A stretch of DNA of 50,250 bases from Nitrospirota bacterium (GTDB taxonomy: Bacteria; Nitrospirota; Thermodesulfovibrionia; Thermodesulfovibrionales; Magnetobacteriaceae), in NCBI GenBank assembly GCA_015233015.1, contig JADFYO010000023.1, forward strand, positions 1 to 50,250, read 5' to 3'. A program made the translations under genes and the position numbers. Within the stretch, counting starts at the first letter, position 1, and every line of letters starts with the position of its first letter. The notes beneath the pieces were generated by a model. It was not told the origin of the DNA, made no database searches, and saw nothing but the letters and a program-made list of their open reading frames with translations. This document shows, in pieces, positions 33,813-42,115 of the stretch.

Positions 33813-34094
33813 TCAGCTTCTGACCTCCTGCCTGTCAGCTTTTTCATGGCGCGCATTTCTGAAATAAAGTAAGATATCAATAATTACCATCAGACAGTTC
33901 ATAATATATAAATATATGACAGCGTCAAAGCAATAAAGAAACTTGTGGGTAATCCCCGACAGGTATCCTAGTAGAACGATAAACAAAAAACAGATGCTTT
34001 TACCTTCGTTTTTCCCCGACTTGTATGTTTTATATATCGAAAAAGGCCAGGCTGAACCAAAACATACTAACATTGTCATCTCAAATATGCTCAT
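33813..34094 (-). CDS. Small PQ-loop/SWEET-like membrane protein
   Basis: 93 residues with three membrane helices; FGSAWPFSIYKTYKSGKNEGKS resembles the PQ-loop turn of MtN3/SemiSWEET-like proteins. AAGGAGG is well placed before the ATG. It stands alone and is divergent from the CbiB fusion. The family name is likely but substrate and function are unknown. Confidence 0.65.
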   Translation of the reverse strand: MSIFEMTMLVCFGSAWPFSIYKTYKSGKNEGKSICFLFIVLLGYLSGITHKFLYCFDAVIYLYIMNCLMVIIDILLYFRNARHEKADRQEVRS

Positions 34095-34171
34095 TTGCGG
34101 CCTCCTTCGGGTTAATAGTGCTCATGACACACGGCAAGCCTATTCGCCGCCCGATTATGATAATATATCAC

Positions 34172-36460
34172 ATGGTTTTTTTAACAGGCATACCGCTGCA
34201 AATGTTAACCGCATTCGCCGTCGATATCTGCGTGGGCGACCCCCGATGGTTTCCCCATCCTGTCATATATATCGGCAGGTTGATAAATTTTCTGGAAAGG
34301 CAGATGCGCAGGCCGGCAAGGCCGCCGCTTTATAATCTAATCACGGGCGCGATTGCCGTAGTAATTACTGTAGGTGTTACATATGGTGCGGCGTATCTGT
34401 TTACCGGAGTTCTCTTACTGCCGCTCAGGCAATATACAATATTTAATAGTATTTCACTCTATGATTTGACAGCAGGCGTAACCGGCTCATTGGTGCTGGC
34501 TCAAAATGGGCTTATCAGGTCGGTATTACTAGTGAGAGATAAACTTGAATGTGCAGACGAAGAGGGGGCAAGGGCGGCAGTTGCCATGATAGTCGGCAGA
34601 GACACGAAGGCACTTACGAAAGAGGCAATAGCGCGCGCCGCCATCGAGACCGCCGCCGAAAATACCTCGGACGCGGTAATCGCCCCTCTGTTTTACTTTG
34701 CCATCGGAGGGCTGCCCCTCGCGTTAGCGTATAAGGCGGTTAATACGCTTGATTCTATGATTGGTTACAAGAATGAAAAATATTTATACTTCGGACGTGC
34801 CGCCGCCAAACTTGACGATATTGCTAATTATATCCCAGCGCGCCTGACCGGTATTGTCATGGTCTTAGCGGTATTTGCAATTAGTATTGTAAAATTGTTA
34901 CGCTCTACGATAGGGGGATTGCCCGTGATGAGCAACGAAGAAGGACATTCAGATGAGGGCGGCCAGAGGTCAGCCTTAGCGCCTTTCACACAGAGCCTGA
35001 CAACTACGCTGAGAGACGGCAGAAAACACTCCAGCCCAAACGCCGGTATCCCGGAAGCGGCGATGGCCGGGGCGCTTGGCATAAGACTTGGAGGCCCGTC
35101 ATACTACGGCGGCACATTAGTCGAAAAGCCCTATATCGGCAGGGCAGACGAGCCGCTGAGCGTGTCAAAAATAACCGACGCAGCGGCGATAACGGCAGTA
35201 TCTTCTTTTATCGGCTTGCTGGTATTGATGTTTATATTGTTTGGCGCAGATGCCACCTATGGAGCGGCTGATAATCAGTCCATCTCCGGCAACATCTTTA
35301 CCGAAACCGGCAATCAATTTACCGTCTTGCTGGTCGATAAACATACCAGTCAACTCCACATAGCAGAGGTCAAAGACAACATGCCACAGATTTCAAAAAG
35401 CTATGGCGCCTTATATGGCAGAAACGACGGCGACAAGCTCAAAGAAGGCGACAACAAGACCCCTGAGGGATTTTACTATATAACAAATTATATACCGCCG
35501 GAACAACTCGACACTACCCTCTACGGCGGCGGCGCCTATACGCTGAATTACCCGAATATCATGGATAAGAACAAGGGTAAGACGGGCCGCGGCATATGGA
35601 TACACGGGCGCGGCGCTGAAAGAAATAACGAAAAAACACAGGGCTGCGTCTCCCTGTCAAACAGCGATCTTGCGAATCTCAGGCCTTTCAATCTGTTGGG
35701 AGCGCCGGTAATCATATCAGGCAGCCTTGAGTTCCTGAGCGCCGAAGACTATAAAAAGCGCAAGAATAAATACATGGATAGGTTTAAGGGATTCATCGGC
35801 TCATGGGAAAAAGGCGATTTCGAGGGTTTTATAAACTACTTCGACACCAAATTCAGAGGCTATGACGGCCTGTCTGCAAAGAATTATCTGAATAAAAAGA
35901 AACGGCTTATGCGCACTAACCCCAAAAGAAGGATAGTCGTCTCAAACGTCAACATCTTTAAAGAAGACACCGCTAAACTTATGTACAGCTTCAACCAGCT
36001 CTACTGCGCCGACAACCTGCTCTCTTACGGCAGCAAGAGGCTCTACCTCATGGCCGAAAAAGAGGACGACTACAGGATCGTTGCCGAGGAGTTTACACAA
36101 CTGGAGATGGAACCGTTTATTGAAAAGAACGTTATCTCAACAGTCAATAAATGGAAGGCCGTATGGCAGGCCAAAGATATAGAAAAATACATCTCATTCT
36201 ACGGCAGCTCATTCACGTCGGACACAATGGACATAAAAAAGTGGAAGGCACACAAAAAGGACATTTTTAAAAAAACCAAGGCCATCAAAATCAAGCTCAC
36301 CGAGATGAAACTGAAGACCGTCTCGCCCAGAAAGGTGGTCGTTTCGTTTATGCAGGAATACACGTCGGGAGATGTGGCGGACAGGGGGATTAAGACACTG
36401 GTGCTGAGCGGCTGTCCGGGCGATTACAAGATAGTGGGAGAGGCGTGGGACCCGGCCTGA
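34172..36460 (+). CDS. CbiB/CobD fused to periplasmic L,D-transpeptidase with NTF2-like tail
   Basis: One uninterrupted frame of 762 residues. Residues 1-360 are a full CbiB (adenosylcobinamide-phosphate synthase) with DPRWFPHPVIYIGRLI, AAIETAAENTSDAVIAPLFY, NTLDSMIGYKN and HSSPNAGIPEAAMAGALG. The last membrane helix (AVSSFIGLLVLMFILF) runs straight into GADATYG and a YkuD L,D-transpeptidase domain with HGRG (His about 478) and GCVSLSNSDL (Cys about 492), then two NTF2-like domains. The start is uncertain (34157 is an alternative); the open frame to 34025 would overlap the divergent gene. No Shine-Dalgarno is visible. A lost stop between two once-separate genes is possible. Confidence 0.8.
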   Translation: MVFLTGIPLQMLTAFAVDICVGDPRWFPHPVIYIGRLINFLERQMRRPARPPLYNLITGAIAVVITVGVTYGAAYLFTGVLLLPLRQYTIFNSISLYDLTAGVTGSLVLAQNGLIRSVLLVRDKLECADEEGARAAVAMIVGRDTKALTKEAIARAAIETAAENTSDAVIAPLFYFAIGGLPLALAYKAVNTLDSMIGYKNEKYLYFGRAAAKLDDIANYIPARLTGIVMVLAVFAISIVKLLRSTIGGLPVMSNEEGHSDEGGQRSALAPFTQSLTTTLRDGRKHSSPNAGIPEAAMAGALGIRLGGPSYYGGTLVEKPYIGRADEPLSVSKITDAAAITAVSSFIGLLVLMFILFGADATYGAADNQSISGNIFTETGNQFTVLLVDKHTSQLHIAEVKDNMPQISKSYGALYGRNDGDKLKEGDNKTPEGFYYITNYIPPEQLDTTLYGGGAYTLNYPNIMDKNKGKTGRGIWIHGRGAERNNEKTQGCVSLSNSDLANLRPFNLLGAPVIISGSLEFLSAEDYKKRKNKYMDRFKGFIGSWEKGDFEGFINYFDTKFRGYDGLSAKNYLNKKKRLMRTNPKRRIVVSNVNIFKEDTAKLMYSFNQLYCADNLLSYGSKRLYLMAEKEDDYRIVAEEFTQLEMEPFIEKNVISTVNKWKAVWQAKDIEKYISFYGSSFTSDTMDIKKWKAHKKDIFKKTKAIKIKLTEMKLKTVSPRKVVVSFMQEYTSGDVADRGIKTLVLSGCPGDYKIVGEAWDPA

Positions 36461-36516
36461 AGATACGCAGGGATACGGGGGCGCAGGGGAAATCCTTTGA
36501 ATCTGGGATAAAGTGA

Positions 36517-36545
36517 TTGACAGCACATGCAAACAGTGTCATAAT
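36517..36545 (+). promoter_or_regulatory. Sigma-70-like promoter of the sigma-54 activator gene
   Basis: TTGACA (36517-36522) and CATAAT (36540-36545) with exactly 17 bases between them. The -10 box lies inside the first palindrome, an arrangement typical of autorepression. Confidence 0.7.
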
Positions 36546-36550
36546 GGCAC
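36536..36550. promoter_or_regulatory. Palindromic operator copy 1 (GTGTCATAATGGCAC)
   Basis: A near-perfect dyad, differing at one position from the reverse complement of the perfect copy at 38031. It covers the -10 box of the regulator promoter. Confidence 0.6.
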
Positions 36551-36576
36551 GATAAATAGGATGTTTTCCTTAGACA

Positions 36577-36591
36577 GTGCCATTATGGCAT
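36577..36591. promoter_or_regulatory. Palindromic operator copy 2 (GTGCCATTATGGCAT)
   Basis: One base from the perfect dyad, centred 41 bases (about four helical turns) after copy 1, within the untranslated leader of the regulator gene. Confidence 0.6.
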
Positions 36592-36625
36592 TATAGTTTT
36601 TATCATTTAATCGTTGGAGAGGCGT

Positions 36626-37987
36626 GTGGATCTGAGTGTGTTGGTTGTAGAAGAGCGGGAGAGGCCGGTGTGGGAAAAGGCCAGAAATTATTTAAAGAGA
36701 AAAAAACTTAAATTATTTTCTGCGTCTTCCGTGAAGGAGACCTACAAAATATTAAACAGAGAACCCGTCAATATCGTGCTTTCCGACTTTAATTTAAAGA
36801 ATATCAACAGCCTCAATTTCCTAAAAAAAATAAAGACGCTCAGGCCGGATGTCGAGATAATTTTTCTTTCCGAGCGCGTGCCGCTATCCAGGGCGATGGA
36901 GGCGATGAAGGCCGGCGCGTATGATTTCTATGAGTTTCCCATCAACATGAAGCTCCTTATGACCGTAATAGAAAAGGCGGCTGAAAAGCAAACCCTGTAC
37001 ATAGAGAAGATGAAACTGGAGAAGAAGTTCAAAGAGCGCGTCAACTATGGAAACATAATCGGCAGGAGCAAGGCCATGCAGTATGTCATCGACATAGTGG
37101 ACTCTGTGGCGTCGAAAAACGTGAATATCCTGATAACCGGCGAAACCGGCACGGGCAAAGAGATGATAGCCAACGCAATCCACTACAACAGCAGCCGCGC
37201 TTTAAAACCATATGTTAAGGTCAATTGTGCCGTGTTCAACGAAGGCATCCTGGAGTCTGAATTGTTTGGACACGAAAAGGGCGCCTTCACGGGGGCTGCG
37301 GCAAGAAGGCTGGGGCGTTTTGAGCTGGCAAACGGCGGCACGATATTCCTCGATGAAATAGCCGATTTGCCGCTTGGCACACAGATTAAGCTGTTGCGAA
37401 TCCTGCAGGAGAAAGAGTTTGAGCGTGTCGGCGGCAACGAGACAATAAAGGTTGACGTCAGGGTCATCGCGGCCACAAACAGGGACCTCAGAAGGCTTAT
37501 CGACGAGGGCAGGTTCAGGGACGACCTCTACTATCGCCTCAATGTAGTCAAGATCGAACTGCCCGCACTCAGGGAGAGAAAAGAGGATTTTCCTCTCCTT
37601 GCCAGCTATTTCATCAATAAGCTGAACGAAGAGAAAGGCTATAAAATCAAGGGCATATCGAAGGACGCGATGCAGACGCTCCTGAGTTACCAGTGGCCGG
37701 GAAATGTGAGAGAGCTTGAAAACGCCCTTGAGTCGGCCATGGCGCTGGCAAAAAAGGATTTCATCGATGCCAGTTATCTGCCGGCGTTTTTACTTATGTC
37801 AGAACCAGAACACAGCGACTGCTATCGGATCTCCAACAATCTCACCCTTTCCGAGGTCGAACGTGAACTCATACGCCTCACCCTCAATAAAACGAACGGT
37901 AATAAGACCGCCGCCGCAAAGGCACTCGGCATAGGGCTGAGAAGCCTCCACAGAAAGATAAAGGAAATCAAGACGCCGGCGCCATGA
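36626..37987 (+). CDS. NtrC-family sigma-54 activator with atypical receiver
   Basis: 453 residues from GTG 36626, chosen because GGAG (36616-36619) lies six bases upstream; TTG 36614 lies before it. The receiver keeps a candidate phospho-acceptor Asp54 (IVLSDFNL) and Ser82, but the conserved Lys of the KP switch is Phe (YEFP, 104-105) and the acidic pair reads Glu-Glu. The AAA+ core has Walker A GETGTGKE (172-179), GAFTGA (219-224) for sigma-54 contact, FLDEIADLP and RDDLYYRLNV. A Fis-type helix-turn-helix ends the protein (NKTAAAKALGIGLRSLHRKI). No histidine kinase gene is nearby. It probably binds the palindromes flanking its gene. Confidence 0.92.
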   Translation: MDLSVLVVEERERPVWEKARNYLKRKKLKLFSASSVKETYKILNREPVNIVLSDFNLKNINSLNFLKKIKTLRPDVEIIFLSERVPLSRAMEAMKAGAYDFYEFPINMKLLMTVIEKAAEKQTLYIEKMKLEKKFKERVNYGNIIGRSKAMQYVIDIVDSVASKNVNILITGETGTGKEMIANAIHYNSSRALKPYVKVNCAVFNEGILESELFGHEKGAFTGAAARRLGRFELANGGTIFLDEIADLPLGTQIKLLRILQEKEFERVGGNETIKVDVRVIAATNRDLRRLIDEGRFRDDLYYRLNVVKIELPALRERKEDFPLLASYFINKLNEEKGYKIKGISKDAMQTLLSYQWPGNVRELENALESAMALAKKDFIDASYLPAFLLMSEPEHSDCYRISNNLTLSEVERELIRLTLNKTNGNKTAAAKALGIGLRSLHRKIKEIKTPAP

Positions 37988-38030
37988 TAAGATTAAGCCG
38001 CGGCACTACGAAATTGCGCGCAGGGCAATC

Positions 38031-38045
38031 GTGCCATTATGGCAC
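38031..38045. promoter_or_regulatory. Perfect palindrome GTGCCATTATGGCAC, probable enhancer site
   Basis: A perfect 15-bp dyad centred about 120 bases upstream of the predicted sigma-54 transcription start, a usual distance for an NtrC-type upstream activating sequence. Confidence 0.65.
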
Positions 38046-38131
38046 TATGCTGGATGTGTCAGAAGACAAGGAATGTCCGTGAAAAGGCCATTAAAAGGCA
38101 TGGCCTTGACAGATTTTAAATGAAACCATAC

Positions 38132-38148
38132 TGGCATGAATATTGCAT
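38132..38148 (+). promoter_or_regulatory. Sigma-54 promoter of the kamA-like operon
   Basis: TGGCAT-GAATA-TTGCAT has GG (38133-38134) and GC (38145-38146) ten bases apart and one mismatch to the TGGCAC-N5-TTGC consensus. The start is predicted near 38158. A TTGACA at 38106-38111 might support a weak sigma-70 promoter with a poor -10. Confidence 0.7.
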
Positions 38149-38215
38149 ATAATTATAAGGCGCAGTAAATCCTTCATTCTGGAGGATCAAAAAACTTTGA
38201 GCATACCGGAGAGAG

Positions 38216-39520
38216 ATGAAAAACACTACACTTTCGCAGGAGGAAGAACCTCCAAGTTTGCAAAGCACACAGCTATTCGACTATGAGCTTAAACCGTCAG
38301 GCTCGATTGTCCGTAAATTGTGGCCCGCCGTAACTGCCGATGACTGGAACGACTGGTACTGGCAGCTCTCAAACAGATTAAGATCGGTATATGCCCTCGC
38401 GGCATTATTCGATTTAAAACCGCATCATACAGCGAAATATAAACAGTTAATAGAGAAGTACCATTATTCTATAACGCCTTATTACTTATCTCTGATTGAC
38501 TGGACTGACCCGCATGACCCGATAAGGCGGCAGTGTGTCCCGGACCTTCAGGAGATAGAATACATGAACGAGGGAGATAATGACCCTCTCGAAGAGGAAA
38601 ATGACACTCAGGTTGCCGGCCTCGTCCACAGGTATCCGGACAGGGTGCTGATGCTGGTTACTAATCAGTGTGCAATGTACTGCCGCCACTGTACGCGAAA
38701 GAGGATATGGCAGGATGGAGAGTCGATAAGGAGCAAAAAGGATTTACTTGCAATGGTAAACTACGTAAAGGGTGTGCCGGAGGTAAGAGAGGTAATCATC
38801 TCTGGCGGCGACCCGTTGACGATGAATATAGAGACGCTGGACTGGTTTTTAGGGGAGTTAAAGACAATTTCTCACCTCGAGGTAATAAGAATAGGGACGA
38901 GAATCCCTGTCGTATTGCCGATGAGGATAACCGATGAGCTTGCCGGTATGTTATCGAGACACAGGCCGCTCTGGATAAATACGCAGTTTAACCACCCGCG
39001 CGAGGTAACTCCGGAGGCGCAGGAGGCCTGTGATAAGCTTCTTAGGGCGGGCATACCGGTGTCCAACCAATCCGTCTTACTCAAGGGCGTAAACGACTCT
39101 GTTGCGACGATGAAGGCCCTCTGCCACGCGCTTCAGAGGATAATGGTACGGCCTTATTACCTATACCAGTGCGACCCGGTAAAGGCAGCCGGGCATTTCA
39201 GGACAAGCATTTGGAAGGGCATAGAGATAATTGAGCAGATGCGTGGATTTACGGGCGGACTATGCGTACCCACATTTGTGGTGGACGCACCGGGAGGCGG
39301 CGGCAAGGTGCCCCTTCAGCCGTTTTATCTCCTTTCGGCCACTGAGGACGAGGTAACACTCAGAAACTACGAGGGGATGATTATCAGGTATCACAATCCC
39401 ATTGATAAAGACCGCAAAGAGCGCCCCGCGCGTGAGCAAAAAAGCTGCAAGGTCCCGGTTGACGCAGCCCGCTATAAAAGAAGAAAGGAAAAAACACTGT
39501 TTTCAGAAAAGGCGCAATGA
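38216..39520 (+). CDS. kamA: Lysine 2,3-aminomutase-like radical SAM/PLP enzyme
   Basis: 434 residues with the radical SAM cluster motif CAMYCRHC (Cys152, 156, 159), SGGDPL for SAM binding, and DAPGGGGK with Lys364 as the probable PLP-binding lysine. Asp320 (QCDP) and Asp357 (VVDAPGG) have the same spacing to each other and to Lys364 as the lysine-binding Asp293 and Asp330 of the clostridial enzyme, arguing for L-lysine to beta-lysine rather than glutamate. The gene follows a sigma-54 promoter and overlaps the next gene as ATGA. Beta-lysine is a known osmolyte and peptide building block; its role here is inferred from the neighbours. Confidence 0.88.
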   Translation: MKNTTLSQEEEPPSLQSTQLFDYELKPSGSIVRKLWPAVTADDWNDWYWQLSNRLRSVYALAALFDLKPHHTAKYKQLIEKYHYSITPYYLSLIDWTDPHDPIRRQCVPDLQEIEYMNEGDNDPLEEENDTQVAGLVHRYPDRVLMLVTNQCAMYCRHCTRKRIWQDGESIRSKKDLLAMVNYVKGVPEVREVIISGGDPLTMNIETLDWFLGELKTISHLEVIRIGTRIPVVLPMRITDELAGMLSRHRPLWINTQFNHPREVTPEAQEACDKLLRAGIPVSNQSVLLKGVNDSVATMKALCHALQRIMVRPYYLYQCDPVKAAGHFRTSIWKGIEIIEQMRGFTGGLCVPTFVVDAPGGGGKVPLQPFYLLSATEDEVTLRNYEGMIIRYHNPIDKDRKERPAREQKSCKVPVDAARYKRRKEKTLFSEKAQ

Positions 39521-40554
39521 ACATCGGCCTGACGTTTGACCTCAGAAGGCAATACGAGGAAATGGGTCTGTCCAAAGAGGAGACCGCCGAGTTTGACTCA
39601 GAAGAAACCATAGATTGCCTTGAGCAGGCCATTAAAAACTCTGGTCACACGGTATCGCGTATCGGCAATATCAGGAGCCTAGTAGAGAAACTTGCCGCTG
39701 GCATGAGATGGGACCTTGTCTTTAACATCTCAGAGGGCCTCTATGGAAGGAGCAGAGAGGCGCAGATACCTGCCCTGCTCGAGGCATATGCCATTAACTA
39801 TACCTTTAGCGACCCGCTTACGCTTGCCCTGTCTCTGGACAAGGCAATGGCAAAGGCCGTCGTGCGTTCATACACTGTGCCGACGCCGGATTATTGCGTC
39901 GTAGATTCTATGGAGTGCCCGGCCTTATCACAATTAGAATTGGGCGCTCCGTTTAAAGGTTTCCCATTGTTTATAAAACCCCTCTCTGAAGGCACGGGCA
40001 AGGGTATCGACACCTCGTCTATTGTCTGGAGCGAGAGACAATTCAGAGAGCGCTGCGAGTTTGTCCTGAGTACGTACAGGCAGCCGGCCATTGTGGAGGA
40101 GTATCTGCCCGGCAGGGAATTCACTGTCGGCGTCATAGGCACAGGGAAAAACGCGCGCGCCGTGGGAACTCTCGAAGTAAAGCTGCTTGACAATGCCGAC
40201 CCTTTGGTGTATTCATATGCCAACAAGGAATTCTGCGAAGAGAGGGTCAAATATGTGCTCTGCCGCGACGAGGCAATTGTCAAAGAGGCATCGGCGATAG
40301 CGTTAGCGGCATACAAAGCTCTGGGATGCAGGGACGCGGGCAGAGTTGATTTAAAATGCGACGCCACGGGGCGTCTTTCATTTATCGAGATAAACCCGCT
40401 TGCCGGCCTCCACCCTTCGCACTCGGACTTGCCCATATTATGTGCCCTCAACGGCATCGGCTATGATGAGTTGATCTCAGGGATAATTGAATCCGCCTCA
40501 GAGCGCAGCGCAAAACACACACGACTTGGGCAGACGACAGCTGCAATACTGTGA
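39517..40554 (+). CDS. ATP-grasp ligase, D-Ala-D-Ala ligase-like (first)
   Basis: The 345-residue ATP-grasp protein has WDLVFNISEGLYGRSREAQIPALLEA (substrate-loop region of the Ddl family), LFIKPLSEGTGKGI for ATP, VEEYLPGREFTVGV and the metal-binding end GRVDLKCD...FIEINPLAGLHPSHSDLP. It joins two carboxylate/amine substrates with ATP hydrolysis. It is distinct from a housekeeping ddl: divergent N-terminus and a stop/start overlap with the kamA-like gene and with a second ligase. Substrates are not known; one may be beta-lysine (inference). Confidence 0.8.
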   Translation: MNIGLTFDLRRQYEEMGLSKEETAEFDSEETIDCLEQAIKNSGHTVSRIGNIRSLVEKLAAGMRWDLVFNISEGLYGRSREAQIPALLEAYAINYTFSDPLTLALSLDKAMAKAVVRSYTVPTPDYCVVDSMECPALSQLELGAPFKGFPLFIKPLSEGTGKGIDTSSIVWSERQFRERCEFVLSTYRQPAIVEEYLPGREFTVGVIGTGKNARAVGTLEVKLLDNADPLVYSYANKEFCEERVKYVLCRDEAIVKEASAIALAAYKALGCRDAGRVDLKCDATGRLSFIEINPLAGLHPSHSDLPILCALNGIGYDELISGIIESASERSAKHTRLGQTTAAIL

Positions 40555-41561
40555 AAATAGCAGTCGTTCATGAACAAATCATCGCGGGAAGGCCGGACTC
40601 CGAGGACACCCTCGATGAGCTTAACGTTGTAACCCAGGCGCTTCAAAATCTCGGCATTAAATATGAGACTCTTACATTTGGCGGCGGCTTAAAGGCGCTC
40701 GATGAGCTGCTTGCGCTGCTTTCCGCGTTTTCGCCTGATGTGGTATTCAATTTAGTTGAAAGCCACGAGCGGGGGCAGCGGCTGTTTCCCGCGGTATGCG
40801 GATTGATAGAGCTTGCCGGAGTTCCATTTACCGGCTCAGCGTACGATGCCCTCCTGAGCACGACAAATAAGATTATTGCCAAATCAATGATGAAGGCCGC
40901 TGGTATTGCCACGCCTGAGTGGCATGTTTATTATGACGGTGTTATTCCATCTCTCAGGCCAGGAATCCCCTATATTGTGAAACCCTCGTCTGAGGACGCC
41001 TCGGTTGGTATCGACGATACATCTGTGTTTTACGACCACGAAAAACTTCTGGCGTCATTGCCTGAAACCTTCGGCATACACAAGCAGCCGCTCCTGATAG
41101 AGGAATTTATTAAAGGAAGAGAAATAAATGTCTCCATCATCGAGCATAAGGACGGCGAGCTGGAGGTCTTCCCTGCCGCCGAGATAATATTTCGGGATTG
41201 GCCTATGGATAAACCAGCAATAGTTAATTACGATGCGAAATGGCTGCCGCAGTCCTTCGAATACAATAACACGCTGAGGCGGTTTAATCCTGAAGGTATC
41301 GACATCAGAGACGTCAGAGAAACCGCGTTAGAGTGCTGGCGGGTCTTTGGACTGAGGGGATACGGGCGGGTTGACATGCGTATAAGTGATGCGGGCGGCC
41401 TGTATGTCATCGAGGTAAACGCCAATCCCTGCATATCTGGTGATTCGGGATATATGTCTGCAGCCGCAGAATCCGGCTATTCCGGGACAGATGTCGTCAG
41501 AATGATAATCGAGGCATCGCTGCTCACCCAAAATGCCCAATCAGGACAGGCAATTGATTAA
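40551..41561 (+). CDS. ATP-grasp ligase, D-Ala-D-Ala ligase-like (second)
   Basis: The 336-residue paralogue starts at GTG in a GTGA overlap. Motifs: DVVFNLVESHERGQRLFPAVCGLIEL, YIVKPSSEDASVGI, IEEFIKGREINVSI and GRVDMRISD...VIEVNANPCISGDSGY. Two different ligases in series would allow two successive peptide-like bonds. The pair resembles Ddl-like ligases seen beside radical SAM aminomutases in some Deltaproteobacteria, as far as I recall; I know of no characterised product. Confidence 0.8.
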   Translation: MKIAVVHEQIIAGRPDSEDTLDELNVVTQALQNLGIKYETLTFGGGLKALDELLALLSAFSPDVVFNLVESHERGQRLFPAVCGLIELAGVPFTGSAYDALLSTTNKIIAKSMMKAAGIATPEWHVYYDGVIPSLRPGIPYIVKPSSEDASVGIDDTSVFYDHEKLLASLPETFGIHKQPLLIEEFIKGREINVSIIEHKDGELEVFPAAEIIFRDWPMDKPAIVNYDAKWLPQSFEYNNTLRRFNPEGIDIRDVRETALECWRVFGLRGYGRVDMRISDAGGLYVIEVNANPCISGDSGYMSAAAESGYSGTDVVRMIIEASLLTQNAQSGQAID

Positions 41562-42033
41562 ACTAAGGACAACTGCCGCGACATCTGACATAGCGGCGGT
41601 ACGGCAAATCCTCGATTCAACCGGCGTGTTTCACCCGAGGGAAGCAGCCGTGGCGATAGAGCTGCTTGAGGATAAACTCACAAACCAAGAACAAAGTGAA
41701 TACAATTTCATATTCGCTGAGCTTGATAGCACCGCCATAGGTTACCTATGCTACGGCCCGATAACGATGACCGAGGCAGGGTATGACGTTTACTGGATAG
41801 CCGTGCGAAAAGATGTGCAGCGCACAGGGGCAGCGGGGCTGTTGATAGAAGAGGCGCAAAGGCGCATAATCGACACCGGCGGTAAGTTTGTTTACATAGA
41901 AACCTCCACGAAAGACATCTATAACCCAGCGCGTGAGTTTTACATAAAACACGGCTATACCTGTGTAGCCACAGTACCGCACTACTACGCTGAAAACGAC
42001 GATAAGGCCGTGTTTATGAAGCAATTACGCTGA
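41533..42033 (+). CDS. GNAT-family N-acetyltransferase
   Basis: 166 residues with a GNAT fold: RTTAATSDIAAVRQIL at the N-terminus, DVYWIAVRKDVQRTGAAGLLI for acetyl-CoA binding (Q/RxxGxx loop) and YNPAREFYIKHGY near the end. It overlaps the second ligase by 29 bases; TTG 41554, with AGGACAGG just before it, is a credible alternative start. In the known N-epsilon-acetyl-beta-lysine pathway an acetyltransferase follows the aminomutase, but AblB is longer, so equivalence is not claimed. It may cap the ligase product. Confidence 0.8.
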   Translation: MPNQDRQLIKLRTTAATSDIAAVRQILDSTGVFHPREAAVAIELLEDKLTNQEQSEYNFIFAELDSTAIGYLCYGPITMTEAGYDVYWIAVRKDVQRTGAAGLLIEEAQRRIIDTGGKFVYIETSTKDIYNPAREFYIKHGYTCVATVPHYYAENDDKAVFMKQLR

Positions 42034-42062
42034 CAGGGACATTGTCACTGACGGGGGGTATG

Positions 42063-42092
42063 TTGCAAAACTGACCTGCCTTATGACATAAT
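42063..42092 (+). promoter_or_regulatory. Candidate promoter for the coiled-coil gene
   Basis: TTGCAA (42063-42068) and CATAAT (42087-42092) are separated by 18 bases. They lie after the GNAT stop and before a GAGAGGA ribosome-binding site. Confidence 0.45.
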
Positions 42093-42115
42093 AATTCAGA
42101 GAGGACGATGAGAGT

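Noticed and set aside
34025-34171. N-terminal extension of the CbiB fusion to 34025
   Set aside because: It would overlap the divergent PQ-loop gene and its ribosome-binding site, and CbiB proteins normally begin near the DPRWFPHP helix.
38002-38017. Second sigma-54-like site (GGCACTACGAAATTGC) after the regulator gene
   Set aside because: GG and GC are 12 bases apart rather than the required 10.
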